Shown: one piece after another, positions 36,165 to 50,100 of the stretch
How positions within the stretch are numbered: position 1 is the first letter of the stretch
Layout of the letters: each line of letters begins with the position of its first letter
Assembly: GCF_037975245.1 (NCBI RefSeq)
Contig: NC_092561.1
Location: 8,858,501-8,922,500, forward strand
Direction of reading: 5' to 3'
From: Apostichopus japonicus
Lineage: Eukaryota > Echinodermata > Holothuroidea > Aspidochirotida > Stichopodidae
Length of the DNA stretch: 64,000 nt
The notes under the pieces: generated by a model
What the model saw: only the letters and a program-made list of their open reading frames with translations
Told to the model about the DNA's origin: nothing
Database searches by the model: none
Made by a program: the position numbers and the translations under genes

Positions 36165-36860
36165 ATCAAGTCAAAGTGCTATATAGCCAATATAATAAGT
36201 TGTACAGTGCCACATTAGATATTACAAGTCTCTGAGTCACTTTCAGTGTATCAAGTCAGAGTACTATATATCCAAATTACTTACTCGATTAGTGGCTGAC
36301 TTGATTTCAGTCACAAGTGACGCGTTAGATATTACAAGTCTCTATGAGTCACAATCAGTGTATCAAGTCAAAGTACTATATATAGCAAAGTTATTCACTC
36401 AGATAGTTGCTGACTTGATTTCAACCAAATTGTACAACCAAATTGTATCAAGTCAAAGTACTATATATAGCCAAATTACTCACTCGAATAGATGCTGACT
36501 TGATTCCAACCAAATTGTTCAACCAAATTGTATCAAGTCAAAAAACTATATATAACCAAATTACTCACTCGAATAGTTGCTGACTTGATTCCAACCAAAT
36601 TGTACAACCAAATTGTACCAAGTCAAAAAACTATATATAACCAAATTACTCACTCGAATAGTGGCTGACTTGATTTCAACCAAATTGTACAACCAAATTG
36701 TATCAATTCAAAGTACTATATATAACCAAATTACTCACTCGAATAGTTGCCTACTTAATTTCAACCAAATTGTACAACCAAATTGTATCAAGTCAAATTA
36801 CTATATATAGCCAAATTACTAACTCGAATAGTTGCCGACTTGATTTCAACCAAATTTCAA
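36165..36860. repeat. 85-bp tandem array
   Basis: The word ACTATATATA recurs at about 36373, 36458, 36543, 36628, 36713 and 36798, exactly 85 bp apart, within units containing AACCAAATTGTACAACCAAA and TTACTCACTCGAATAGTTGC. Units to the left (36165-36370) are longer (about 85-115 bp) and more diverged, carrying ATTACAAGTCTCT. Short frames through it are repeat artefacts. Confidence 0.93.
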
Positions 36861-37605
36861 AATCTCTCTTTTTGTCATTCTTCACTACTTTGCAAGAGTC
36901 ACATGTCACCAAAGAACATATTTTCCTCTTGTTTTAGCAAATGCTTTGTCTCACTGTAGCCATGCTTCCTCTTGTAATTTGCTAGTAAGACCCACAATTT
37001 TGTTGTATTATCATTGGTGAAACGATAAAACAAGGGGTTAAAAAAAAAATTAGTTTTGCCACATTTTTACTACTAATTTTCAAAAGAGACCTTAACATGC
37101 AAAATTTCAGACTACACAGGTCTAGTAACAGGTCCTTAGCCAGGAATTCTAAAATGGAGAGGCATTAACAATTTAAGAAGGTCTCCCACCTCTGCCCCCT
37201 CTGCCCCCACCCCCATTCCCTGACTTGGCTACGGTTCTTCATAATAATATGAATACATGTAAACATTTCCAAAGGGATTTTTCCTCTGAATTTTTGTTAC
37301 ATTTCAAATCTTCCATGATTTCTTATAATTCCTGCAGAAATTAAAGATGCATTTCCTTTTTTTTCCAAATTTTTATCTTATTTCATTTGCAAGAACTCTA
37401 GAAACACATTTCTTTAAACTGTGCAAAATTTAACAAAAAGGCTAAATCCATATACCAAAAAAGCAAAAAACAATGTTACAACTCTTTGAATCAGCTTCTT
37501 GATGCTAGGCTGAATCACCATCTCGACATTTACGTACGGGTACGGCGAATTATTCCGATTTAGTCAATTCTCCGATTCTGGTATGAGTAAGGCAGACCTC
37601 TATAT

Positions 37606-38049
37606 TTAGTCTAACGGGGTCATAGGGTGCGCCTCTATGGCAACGGCGTTTGCCTGGTAGGGGCGGAAGAAAAGACTTGATCCCCTCTTCAAGAGACCCT
37701 GTAAAATAAAGACACGAGAACAGAATTGTTCGAAAGTATGACAGAGTTTTTGTTCCCTTTTTTTTCTGGTTTTATCACCGTTAGTAGTCAGTACTTTTAA
37801 GAAATCAAACAAAGACTTCTACCAGTCCAAGATCATCGAAGACCTGTCCCGTAAGCTTGGTTCTATTGGAATTTCTTGGAGGAGCCATTTCTAGAACACT
37901 TGCGAATAAAGCCCAATGTGAATTGTTTTTACATTTGGTACGTTTGCTTAGCTGGACGAGGTTCTCTGTATCAAGAATTTCATCAAAAATGCAACTTTTT
38001 TTTTACTAGAAATATCATTTTCCCTCTGTGAATAGGTGAGTTAAATATT

Positions 38050-38114
<65 letters not shown>

Positions 38115-41100
38115 TATAAAAAATATTCAGCTGAATTGCAGTGATGACATTATTCATTCAGCTTGTTGCCAGATGCATTCACAAAAATACCACCAAATTT
38201 GAAAAAATTCATATCTTTCCATTTACAAAATTTTACTACGGGGATGTGTGGTCTTCACCCTAACGAAGCAGAGAGATTTCCAGCGAGTTTGCTTCAGCCA
38301 CAGAACATCCCTTTAAGCAGGCTCGAGAAGCCTCCGATCGCCAAATGCTACGTTCAGGAATTAAACTTTATGTATTTTAGATCCTCCTACAAGCAGGAAC
38401 TCGCGAAGAAGCCTCATTGGCTTATCAAAGACGCAAGCTGACTGAAGTCAGTCTCTTACATTCATATTTAACGTCCATGATTATGAATTGTCAACAACTC
38501 TGTAACTGGACGACAAACATTAATCTTGGAGTGACTCGAACCAGGACCTTATGATTGGAAGGCACCGGCATAAATGACCTTTGAATGACCTTAAAATGAC
38601 TTTTTTATAAAAATGACCTTTGACCTTACTTCATTATAAATGGCCCTACGCAAGTTGTAAAAAACAGAATTGTTTAAATTTTGCTCTGAATACTAATATT
38701 TGTAAAAAAAAGAACCAAAAAAATGAAGAAAATGTTACCCTCTCGCTGAGATCACTCCAGCAGTCTCTCCAGGTCGGATATACAGGTGTAAAAGGGGGGC
38801 TACCAGCTGCCAATCTGAGAACAGAGAATTTGAATACTCTCCAATGCAATGATACAAAGTTGTATTTAAACCTCAAGATACATCGTTTCTTTAGGAAACT
38901 GTTGTGGTATTACACTCGGGGTCCCGGAAAGTGGTTGATTCAAACCCCCCCCCCTCCACTTGGGTCAAAATGACATTCTAGTGGATCAATAAACATCAGG
39001 GGGGTGGGGGGGTACATGGGGGTGGCAAATTACACTTCTGGGTTAAAACTTGACGATCATAGAAAATATATTTATGCAACTTTTGTGACTTAAAGTTTGG
39101 TGTCAAAAGCTGACAATTATCAAAGAAAAATAGAGATGTCTGGGGTGGCTCTATCTTTCATCTGGGAGTGTTCGTGTCCGGTGAGTTAAATCTTTCTTTC
39201 ACATCTTGTCGGAAAATGTCACTTTGAGGTTTTAATATCGTCAAATAAAGGGTAAAAAAAAGGAGGGTTTGGGGGTAAACGAAGGATCAAAGACTCCCAC
39301 AAAGGGGGAGACATTCAACAAATGTTTTTGAGATCTCTGTTTTAGATGAACACATTCCGTTCTTGCAAACATTACTGTCAATTCTTTCGTTTTTTTGACC
39401 TGCTTTTAATACAGAGGCAGAAATATATCATGTACCAATGGAACTCACAAATGAGTGTAAAATAAGGGGCACAAAGCGATATATTTTGTAAGATCTCTTT
39501 GCTTGGATATATACGATGGAAAGACGTCTTGAAAATACATTTCAGAAATAAACAATGGCATCCCTATTAAAATCCTTACTTCTACAAACAAAGATTTTGT
39601 CGTTAGGCTGAAGTGGTCAATATGAATTAACGAGAGAGAAACAAATAACATCCAGATGTACGTTCTTCTTTTGTTCTCAAAAGTTTTTAAGACTTTTTGC
39701 GTTGTCGACTTACCCCGATTCGTTGACGGTCATTAAAGTGCTGACCAATCCGAGTGGGTAGGTCATCATTCCAGCTACAAACTACGCACGGCAAAAATAA
39801 GAGATTAAATCATCAAAAATGCAAAAAGACAGGGAATGAAAGAAAATAATTTGATGTAATAACGAAATAAAACACTTGATACTGTTGTAGTAATTATCAA
39901 AATAATAATAATATTAATCATATTCATATTGAGGATTATTACAGCACAGACATATCCACCAATAACGGTGCTCTAGGCGCATAGCAATATTACCCAGGTC
40001 AACGATAACCTGTCAAACTCAACATGGTAGCTGGACCCCATTTATTCACCTGGGTGAAGAGAGGCAATGGAAATAAAGTGCCTCGCCCAAGGACACAACG
40101 CAACGATCTGATCAGGACTCGAACTTGTAATCCTTAGATCACAAGTCCACTGCCTTAACTACTTGACTATAACACTCTCATCAAATAAGCACAGGGACTA
40201 ACAAGAGAGAAATTAAAAACTTAATATTAATCATACAATAAGGCTGTTTTTTTTTCCCTTTCTTTTTCATCAGAAGGTAAATATAACCCATGTTTGGTGA
40301 TATCCAGAACTAAATAGAGCAAACACTTTTGGTGCAGTTGTGGACATATCGTTTCAATACTGTTCATGGATTTCTTTCCAACTAACAAAGCCCTGTTTTT
40401 TTTTTTGATATATATATACTTACCCCAGTTATTGCATGCATGTAACTTCTAACTTCCTTGGCGTTCGACATCTGTCGGTAGAAGAGAAATCTTTCCTGTC
40501 ATAAATCAGTTTTGTTTATCATTCATTACATGAAATGCTTCCAAATACTCTGAATGCCTTCTTTACACAAAACTCAAACATCCACACTCACAATACTAGG
40601 CAGGCTGATTACCTGCACCCAAGGCAATGTCACAACAATTTCTCTAAAAATAGCTTACATCAACGGGCCATCACACTTTGGAATCCCCTACCATTCACTT
40701 TAAAGGCGATGCCTTCTTTAGTTGCTTTAAGAAAAAGCTTACAAAAGCACTTCATCAACATGTACTAGAACTGTGAATTGTTTTGTCTACTACTCAATTA
40801 TTGCTTGCACTTATTATAACTGGGGAGGGAGGGGGGCGGGGTAGGTGAGAGGAAGGGGTGATTCTCTTTGTTTTTGGTTCTCTTTTCTAATTGTAAAGTT
40901 CTGTATTTTCTCAGGGAGTGTCACTACCCGACAAGCCCTATAGGTTTTTTTAGTAAAACTTCCTTCTATGTTGTATGTCATATTTATGTTGTAATAAGAC
41001 AAAAATAAATGAAATGAAAATAAAAGTAATGAAATAACTGACACAAAGGCGACGGCCAGAATTTACGATGGTATGAATCTTAAAACATCACAGAGGTTCA

Positions 41101-44100
41101 TCTTTAAAATTTGTATTGGTGAGATGAGAAAGTTTCTCTGAGGTACAAGTGATAAATACCACTTGAAGTGGAGGAGGAGGGGTGGGGGTGGGGAGGGTGG
41201 GGGAGAAGGGAGGGGGACAAGACATTTTGAGAGTCAATGGTCTATAATGAAACACCACATATTACATACATATTTCTTATATTTTATGTATTTATATATA
41301 TATCTTAGGTGTAATTGGATTGTCTAACAGTGTTCTCCACTCTACCAACGTACAGTAGGTTGATGATATTTTTAGCTGACTTTGAACACACTACACAAAC
41401 GATTGAACATAATGTTTACATAACATTACTCTAAATTCTTTACTTCAACGTATTTGTCGAGGGTCACAAGCAACATCCAGCCATTCCCATATTAAACGTC
41501 ATCTAACCTGTTGCACATGGTATGAAAGTTGGCTTTACTCTGGGATGAGGGTCATTTTGCTGTCAAACGTCACTCATTGACTTAAAGCTACAATAGTACA
41601 TACTATTATACTCATGTACAAACTGATGCCAATCATGTACAAACCGATGCCAAGCATGTACAAACTGATGCCAAGCATGTACAAACCGATGCCAAGCATG
41701 TACAAACCGATGCCAAGCATGTACAAACCGAAACCAATCATTACAAACCGGTGCCAATCATGTGCAAACCAATGCCAATCATGTGCAAGCTGATGCCAAT
41801 CATGTACAAATCGATGCCAATCATGTACAAACTGATGCCAATCATGTACAAACCGATGCCAATCATGTGCAAACCGACGCCAATTACGCATGAACCGACG
41901 CCAATCACGCATGAACCAATGTCAATCATGTACAAACTGATGCCAATCATGTACAAACCGATGCGAATCATGGTGGCCTGGATGATCTGTTCCTGTTGTG
42001 ACAGGTTTCCATGATTAAATCACGTTCATTATGATGAAGTATTTCGTTTGCATAAGAGTTTACAGCTCTTTTTGATCAAATTTATTTTAGTCTGGTTTGC
42101 CAACAAGTCCGCACAGACACATGCTAGTCAGTGTACACCAGGACTGGTCTGTCAGAAGTTGAAAGTACAGCTCGAAAGACACTTGCTAGTATACATGCAA
42201 CCTTCGTGATATTTATGATTGTATCCGTTTCTGCCTGTTTCTTTATGGAATGCCGGACGTGGCCAAAAATATTACCCGACACAATGGGTTTCCAGTTTCA
42301 TAGATAAGGTCTAAATTGCAAATGTCAAGAAAAAAAACTAAAAAAAAAAACATTACTGATTTACAACAATTTTGAATACCGATATTAAAGAAAGATCAAT
42401 ATTACTTACATTGTCATCTAATATGTAGTTATTGAATATATGAAACATGGTACGAGCCAGCCACAAAGTGAGGACATCCATCAACACTCTTGGTACAAGT
42501 CCTCTGAGAGAAAACAAAAACAAGATTGTACTATCATGGAAACGTTTGCTGAAAGATGTGTGCTCGACCAGACAGAAATGATGTCCACACACACTACATA
42601 CACAGGGTCAATATATATATATAATATTAGCAACTTTGTAGCAAACTTTGGAGAATTGATAATATGAAAGAGGGAAGATTACAAGCAATTAAACAAGCAA
42701 GTATGCATGGTAAAAAGATATATTTCAAAAATCCTCTTTTTGCAAGAAATCAATAAATTTAGCAAAAGAGAGAGTGTTTGATTATGGTAGGGAGTTTAAA
42801 TGGGTTGGGTGGGGGGTGGGGGAGGGGTGGGGATACAATTTTTGACAATTTTCATCACAAATCATATATTAAAGAAAGACACAGGGAATACACCATACTT
42901 TCCATTTTTAATAAGACAGTATTATTCAAAGACTGGAATGATCAAACTCATATTTATATATCAAATACTCACATCAAATAATACATTCACTACATATCTC
43001 CACTCACCCCCTCCCCCCAGGTCTTTTTCTCAATTGTCAAAGCAAGAAACGAGCAAAACACAATTTAGGATTCGGCATAGGCCTACACATAGCAACAACA
43101 CATAAATCTGTATGCCCACTGTAACAATGTAACAATGTATGTGTACAAGCTGTTGTCATGTATTTATCAGCAGTCCCAGCATTTCACACTTTTCTGCCAC
43201 TGCTTAAAAATATCATGGTTTAAATACTCTGCTGGCTAAAATCAAGTTATCACTGGCACTTTCCTGAATTAGAACACACACATCAGTATTTACTGTACAT
43301 GCTATTGAGAGCAGCTTAATAATAATTAATCATCATAAGCAATAACACAGGGCGTCTGTCAGGTACATAAATCATGCCGATTCTTTGACAGACCATAGTT
43401 CACTGGATTTAATAATTTATTAATATACTTAATTTTTTTCTGTCTACTGGCAGAAAATTGCACTTTTTCTGCTGGCAAACGGCAAAATCCGCTGGCTTTT
43501 AGCCATTAAAATAGCCTTAATTTCGAGGCCTGTATCTACTTTTAGAAAGGACAGGCTCTTACTAAAGGTGTCTATTGAGATTTTCAAAATATGCCGATAA
43601 ACTTGAGCAAAGGTTATGTTTCCTTCTTCCCTACGACTAACATTTACAACAAGTCAGTGCTCAGGAGAAACGTGAAGGACTGGACCGGCTTGGACATGCC
43701 AGACCTGCTCGCCACTGCTGCTAACAGATCTGAATGGAGGACGATGTCAGCTTCAACCGCCATGTCTCCCTGTTGACTTCACAGTCATGGGACTGAGTGA
43801 GTGAGTGAGTGAGTGCTCAGTGCTCGTACTCAAGCAAGGCCTGCACTTGTATTGGATTTGCAGTGGATTTGAAATCTCACTTGGAAAAAGCTATTCGAGA
43901 TCTAGCCAACATCAACGCACTCACACGAGTCATGCTGACGGCCCGGTACTCCTATCCATTCTTCTACCGAGGGGACTTGGAATTTGGGACTAGTGCTCGT
44001 GCGGTTGTACGCAACAAATCTGTCTGCTTCCAAATGAAATAATGTTTCCCTTTCAATCATTTAAAACCAAGCAATATCTATTAAATATAATAAGAAATTT

Positions 44101-47100
44101 CAATGAAAATATACATTCATTTCCACCTATTACAAGAAATTTTGAAAGTTAAAATAGATAATAAAGATTTACTTACGCAAAGAATCCCATGATACCATTC
44201 TCATTGTATACTTCTCTGAAGGGAGCAATAAAACCGCTGAAAAATAAAGAAGGAAAACAAAAAAAATGTCAAAAAGTGAAGTGAGGCCCCAACCCCCCCC
44301 CCCCCCCTGCCTTGGTGTATACATAACAAAGGGATTTGAGGGAGCCTTTAGAGAAATTAACATTCTTTAATTTTGCAAAAAGGTTACCCTGGGGAAGGGG
44401 CACATAAATGTAAGGGGGTAATAGGGTGCAGATTGCAGGGATCATCTAAACACTGGAAAATGATATTTCCACAATTTATGACTGGATACGAAAACATTTC
44501 CAACGGGACGCGAAAACTGAGATACAAAAGGGAAATGATTTTTATGCTGCGATAGGAAATATGCATTATTATGGATATGGTGTACATTTTCACACAGCAG
44601 ATTTTTGAGTGTTTGAGAACGTTGTTTTCAACACATAATTGTGAAAGTACAGAGAAGATTCGTGTACAAAAACTTGTACAGATAATTGTATTTGTGTGCT
44701 TTGGGTTCTTAATTAATTATTCCCTGCCAACTTGCATGATTGTACGTGGTAAGAAGAACTAATTCTCCACGAACTGCATGTCATTCAAATTTTTTTTTTT
44801 TAGTACCAATCGTCTTTCAAAATACTTATAATTTGATCATTTCACTCAAATTCTCAGAAATTTGCACTGGTTGCCAGTTTGTGAATACACACATACTGTA
44901 TCTTTTAATATTATTTCTTTAATATTATTTTTATAATATTATTAATTTGGAAGAGCAATCAATGATATGACAGGGAATAAATTAAGTGTTCAAGTTTTGT
45001 GTAGAAGTTTCAAAGGGTCTGAAGTTTTGTGTCTAATAAAAACACTACATGTTTCTGTGTACAAATACTGCTATACAGCTTTGCGCTTGAGTAGCAGTCC
45101 GACAGTTTTGCAAAGCATTTTTGCTGTGCAATACGGGATCAAATATTCCCGGTATGACAACAGACTACACAAGACCTGATACATCTGTATACTCCAAGTC
45201 ATCGATTAAACTGAAGTTAGTTGTTCCTAGATTATCCCTTTTCATAATTGTATTGTATTTTTAGATCCTCACTGCAAACAGGAACTTGCGAAGAAGCCTC
45301 ATTGGCTTATCAAAGCCGCAAGCTGACCAAAGTCAGTCTCTTAGATTTATATTTAACGTCCATGATTATGAATTGTCAAAAACTCTGTAACTGGACGACA
45401 TACATTAATCTTGTAGTGATTCGAACTCGGGACCTTATGATTGAAAGGCACCGGAGTTAACCACTGAGCTAACGCTCCCAAATTGTCCCTTTTACGAAAT
45501 CTTTTTGCATACTGTACGTGTTTCTCTGGTGATTTTGTTTGAGGTTCTTCTCAAGTTGCATCTGTATCATGTTGCTTTCAATCCAGTTCTTTGAATTTCT
45601 TTGTATCCTGCTAACAGAATCAAACTTTCTGTAGATACAGATTGAGCAACGCTCATGGTAGGTTGGTAGGGTGCACAAGCCTAATGCTTTTCAGTATTAC
45701 TATGTATCCAATTTGGGCATGATATCGGGCCGATTCTATTCGTGGGCTGGATTAAAATCTTCTGTCCGCAAAATCATACCCCGAGGGTTGCTTATGGAAG
45801 AACACCTATTAAAGGTTTACACCGATGCATACCTTCACGTTAAAGCAAGCCTACATGTAGTATGCAGTGTCATAATAACCAGCGCCCCACCCCCCACCGC
45901 CTGCACACTGGTGGTACCTGCTCTGTCAGACGATGCAACTCACTTGTACTTTATTTCTCTGCCGATGAATTGTACCATCGACCGAACGGCTATCACTTGG
46001 AAAGGATGGGACACTACGGCCGCACAGCAATGAGAGACTGTCAATTTAGCACTCTGGAGAAGGAACGGGGGATAAAGGAAAGGAAACAAGATTATCCTGA
46101 AATTGTGATCGATGGGCAATAATTTAGCTGTCTATAACAAACTAAACTAAAGGGGGGTCATCTGTAACAAATGCATTTCTGTTTGCCAAATCAGCAATTG
46201 GGGGTTGTACGGTAGATGCTTAGTTGTTCACATGAAATTCAGATTACATTGTAAGCCAATACCTCCCAAATGGGTTAAATGATCAATTGGTATCGCCCGC
46301 CCCCCCCCCCCAAAATGAAAAAAATGTGAGTGCCCTATTCACGGAAACCTACAATTCTCTCTTAAACAGTACTTATTGTTTCTGTCATTAATAAAGATTA
46401 TTATGTTTACCTTCATGGATAAATTATTCACAAAGAAAGAAAAAAGAAAAATGAAAAAAAGAAAAAAAAAGTAATTTTCGACAAGATTACAATGATGTCA
46501 CCCTAGATGCTGACTATTGCCAGATACATTTCATCAAAATTCTCAAAGTTTTCAAAGATTCTTCATGAATGAAACACACCATCATTATGTGGTTTACACC
46601 AGCTACTCCAGGCAAAGAAAATGGCAGAACTGGTCAGTTTTGACCCCCAAAAGAAAATAATCCTAAACACAACACAGGTTTCTCCAACCTACTCCCTTTT
46701 AAATTTGAACTACTGCCCTCACAATTGCTTTATCGATTAACCACCAAATTTAGGTTGGTTGTAATTGAAAGTGGTGAGTGAGTGAGATGCAAATGTGTGC
46801 AAATAGGATGATGGGTGAGGGGGTAGGGGTGTGTAGAAGGGGTGTGGGGTGTGTAGAGGGGGCAGAAAGATTGCTGGAGGAATTTCCTTCAAAAAGCCAT
46901 CAAAACTTAAACATACATGGTATTTCACGTTTCTTTGGCATTTCATATTCTCATGTGGGAGCCATCAACCTACCTGGTGTGTATCTACATCATAATTTTT
47001 TTTTTTTTTAAATAGACCTATTCAGTAACTTCCAAATTATGCAAGATTTTATCCCCCAAACAGTATCAACTGTGTTTATACCCACTAGTGATATCATTTT

Positions 47101-50100
47101 CACAATTTCATTTCACCATAGCTGGCTTGAAGAGATGATGAGTGGGGGAGTGGGTGGGGGTGGGGGGAGGGTGCCTTCACCTCCCCCAGTATTTTGATAA
47201 AGTGGTCCGATGGTGAGGTACGCACTCGTGACTTAAACCTTGGGAAATACTGAGCTCGACTTGCAAATAGTCAAAAAGTAAAACTCGATAAACCTAGACC
47301 TAACAACATTTGGTGACCTCCAAGGGGGGTACCATCAGGGTCGGACACCTAATGCATGATTTATTTCTTCATTCTTGACAACAATAACAAATTACCTCCG
47401 TCAAAAACTCGTTTGTTGTCAGTTTGGCTCCCTTCTTTGATTCTGTGTTCTCACTTTCTTGGCTGGGAAAATGCTCTTCTAGTTTCTGTGAAAAAAACAA
47501 AAGATGGGTTTATTTAAGAGATTATTGCAGATATTAAAAAGATGTTACAAAACTTAACAATGTAATAAATTCTAAATTTACCAGGCCTGCAAAGGGTAAA
47601 TATTCTAGTATGATCCCCACCCCCCACTGACACATTTCCGGGTCATTCCCCCCCCCCCACAAAATGTCCTCTTCCTAAGTTCCTTCTACATCTACTATGC
47701 CAGTGTAAAACACCAGCAGGATTTCAGCAGATGAAAAAATCACAAAAGAGGAAGAGACCGATGTTAGTAAAACTGTTAGTTGCAAAAAAGACATTCACCA
47801 ATTACCAGTAAGTCATTAAGGTGGTCTTTGTCTTAAAGCATGAATACTGTACATTATCTTTTTTACTCTACCCCACCCCACCCTCCCTCTCCCCTCTCTC
47901 CATCTCTGTCCTCCCTGAATATTCTCCAAATCAGAAAGTCCCAGAAAACGAACACAGGGACGACGATTATCGATGTCTTAATATCAAAACATGAACTGGA
48001 TATCTTGTGGCTGGCAAGGGCTGCTGAAAATTGCATGAATGGAAGAAACTTTGGTTCATAGAACATTTGGTGAAATTGGTGAACTTTTTTGGATGTCTGT
48101 CACTTGACCTTTGTATTATTTTAAAGGAAAGAGTGATAAATGTTAGCAATCAATGAGTTTGTTAGCAATCAATGAGTGTTTACTCTTCTAGCTAACATAT
48201 ATTATACACATAGACATTGTACATAAAAAAAAATAAAAAATAAAAAAATAATTTAAAACTAAATTTAAAATAATAATTTATATAATTTAAAAATAATTTA
48301 AAAAAAATTAATTAATTAAAAAATGAATGGTTCCATGAGTGGCCTTGTGTAATAATAATGATGATGATATCGCGGTCAAGACGGGCTTAAAGCGACCTGC
48401 TCCTCATCCAGGAATAACATGTTTTCGCCTCTCATTATCTTACCTGGCTGGTTATTCGTGCCACGAGGTTTCCGGAAACCGACGCGAAGATTCTTGCGCC
48501 TACTCCTCTGTAGAGACCAAAGAATCCGTCCACTTTCCGGATATGCCCGACTGTTTGAAAGGAATTATTTCAAGAAAAGAAGAACACATTAAGTATGGAC
48601 CATTCCAAACAATCCCCATATATGGAAAGACTCCCAATTCCATTCACATAACACCAGATTTACAGCTTTTTTTTTTTACAACTTTTTTCGGTAAATAGTG
48701 GGAGCCTTACAGTAAACATTGTACCTTGTTGTACGGGTTTCAAAATAAGGGCTTGTCATATATGTTAGGTTAACAGTCTTGTTCAGGGCCAAGGCCCTCT
48801 CACACCACTTCACAGGGGACTTCCCATAGGGTGCAGCCACAAACCGGCGCATGCAACTACATTTACAAGTCACCTCGCAAGTCACCATTTATACACCTGG
48901 GTGAGGCAATGGAGATAAAGTGCCTTGCCCAAGGACACAGCGCAATGATCTGGCCAGGGCTCGAACCTGTAATCCTTAGATCACAAGTCCACTGCCTTAA
49001 CCACTTGACCACAACGCCCTCTCTGGTTAAATGACAGTATATCTTGGTGTTTGCCAGTAGAGAATGAAAACGCACTGGTAATTTCCTGCCGGTAGATATT
49101 AAGAACTTTAACACATGGTGAGTCGGACAACAATTGTCAGTCAAAAGAACTGGCGTGATTTCCATATCCTTACATATTAGCCACATATTACTGCTAAAAT
49201 TATCAGCAAGTATTATTGGTTGCTCTCAGAAGCCTGCACAGTGTACAGTAACCAATGTGTGTTGTAAATTCAGGGATCGACTTGAACCTTAACCCTGAGA
49301 ACAGACTTTAGCAAGTATCTAATTTAATCACTGGCATTTTTTTTCTTTGAGCAAATTACTGAAGTTGTGAAATTTTAAGTCTGAAATTCTAAATCAGGTA
49401 AAAAGACTACAACTTTTCATTGAAATTATACAGAATTTTGTTTTTTCTCCATTTTTAGTACTGTTATTGGTAAAGGAACCTGTCGGTAAATACCTTAGTA
49501 CTGTTAACTGTATGCAACTACAAAAGTGTTTACCTTTGCAGTTTTAGACTTTGTGGTTCACTTTTACACCTGGTTAACAAACAAAGTTTGAAATCGGACA
49601 CCACTGATTTCCCAGAACAAAAATTATTATGACTGAGAATAACAACACCAGCAAACGTTGAGTGGTTCTGATGCCCAAACATATATTCATAGCATGGTAA
49701 GCCATAATTTTATGTGAATATACATGCACTTTTGCACACCAATGAGGGACTATCTAACAACTAATACAGCAACATGTAAAGGAAGGCACCAGGAATTGGT
49801 GATCAACTTGATGCATTAATATCGATTGTGGTCAAATTTCTCATAAGCATGTACTGTATAGATCTACATAAACATTAAATATTATCATAGTTCATATGTA
49901 TAAAGCTTGTGGTTGTTGAGATACAGTATTATGTTTAACATTCTGTTTTTGATGATTTCCCATTGAGCCGCACCCGCTCATGAATATTAATGAAGTAAAA
50001 ATTGTTGCAAAGAACATGTAGTTACTATGTACTGTAGTTACATCACCATACCAAGTATGAACTAAATCTGACATACCGTTGAAGAGATATTGACATTTTA

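Noticed and set aside
41508-41559. Possible MTCH2 exon between exons 7 and 8 with AG and GT at its edges
   Set aside because: It does not resemble the family, and its phase does not fit exon 9. The exon at 40424-40471 matches the family and keeps phase on both sides.
41574-42014. Several long open frames of repeated MIGIGLY- or FVHDWHR-like peptides on both strands
   Set aside because: They are frames through the stop-free 21-bp minisatellite.
45410-45479. A tRNA gene on the minus strand
   Set aside because: The A and B boxes are present, but the acceptor stem does not pair, and the sequence continues into a body shared with 38380-38573, so it is a SINE.
45671-46033. 120-codon plus-strand frame
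   Set aside because: It is the antisense shadow of MTCH2 exon 5.
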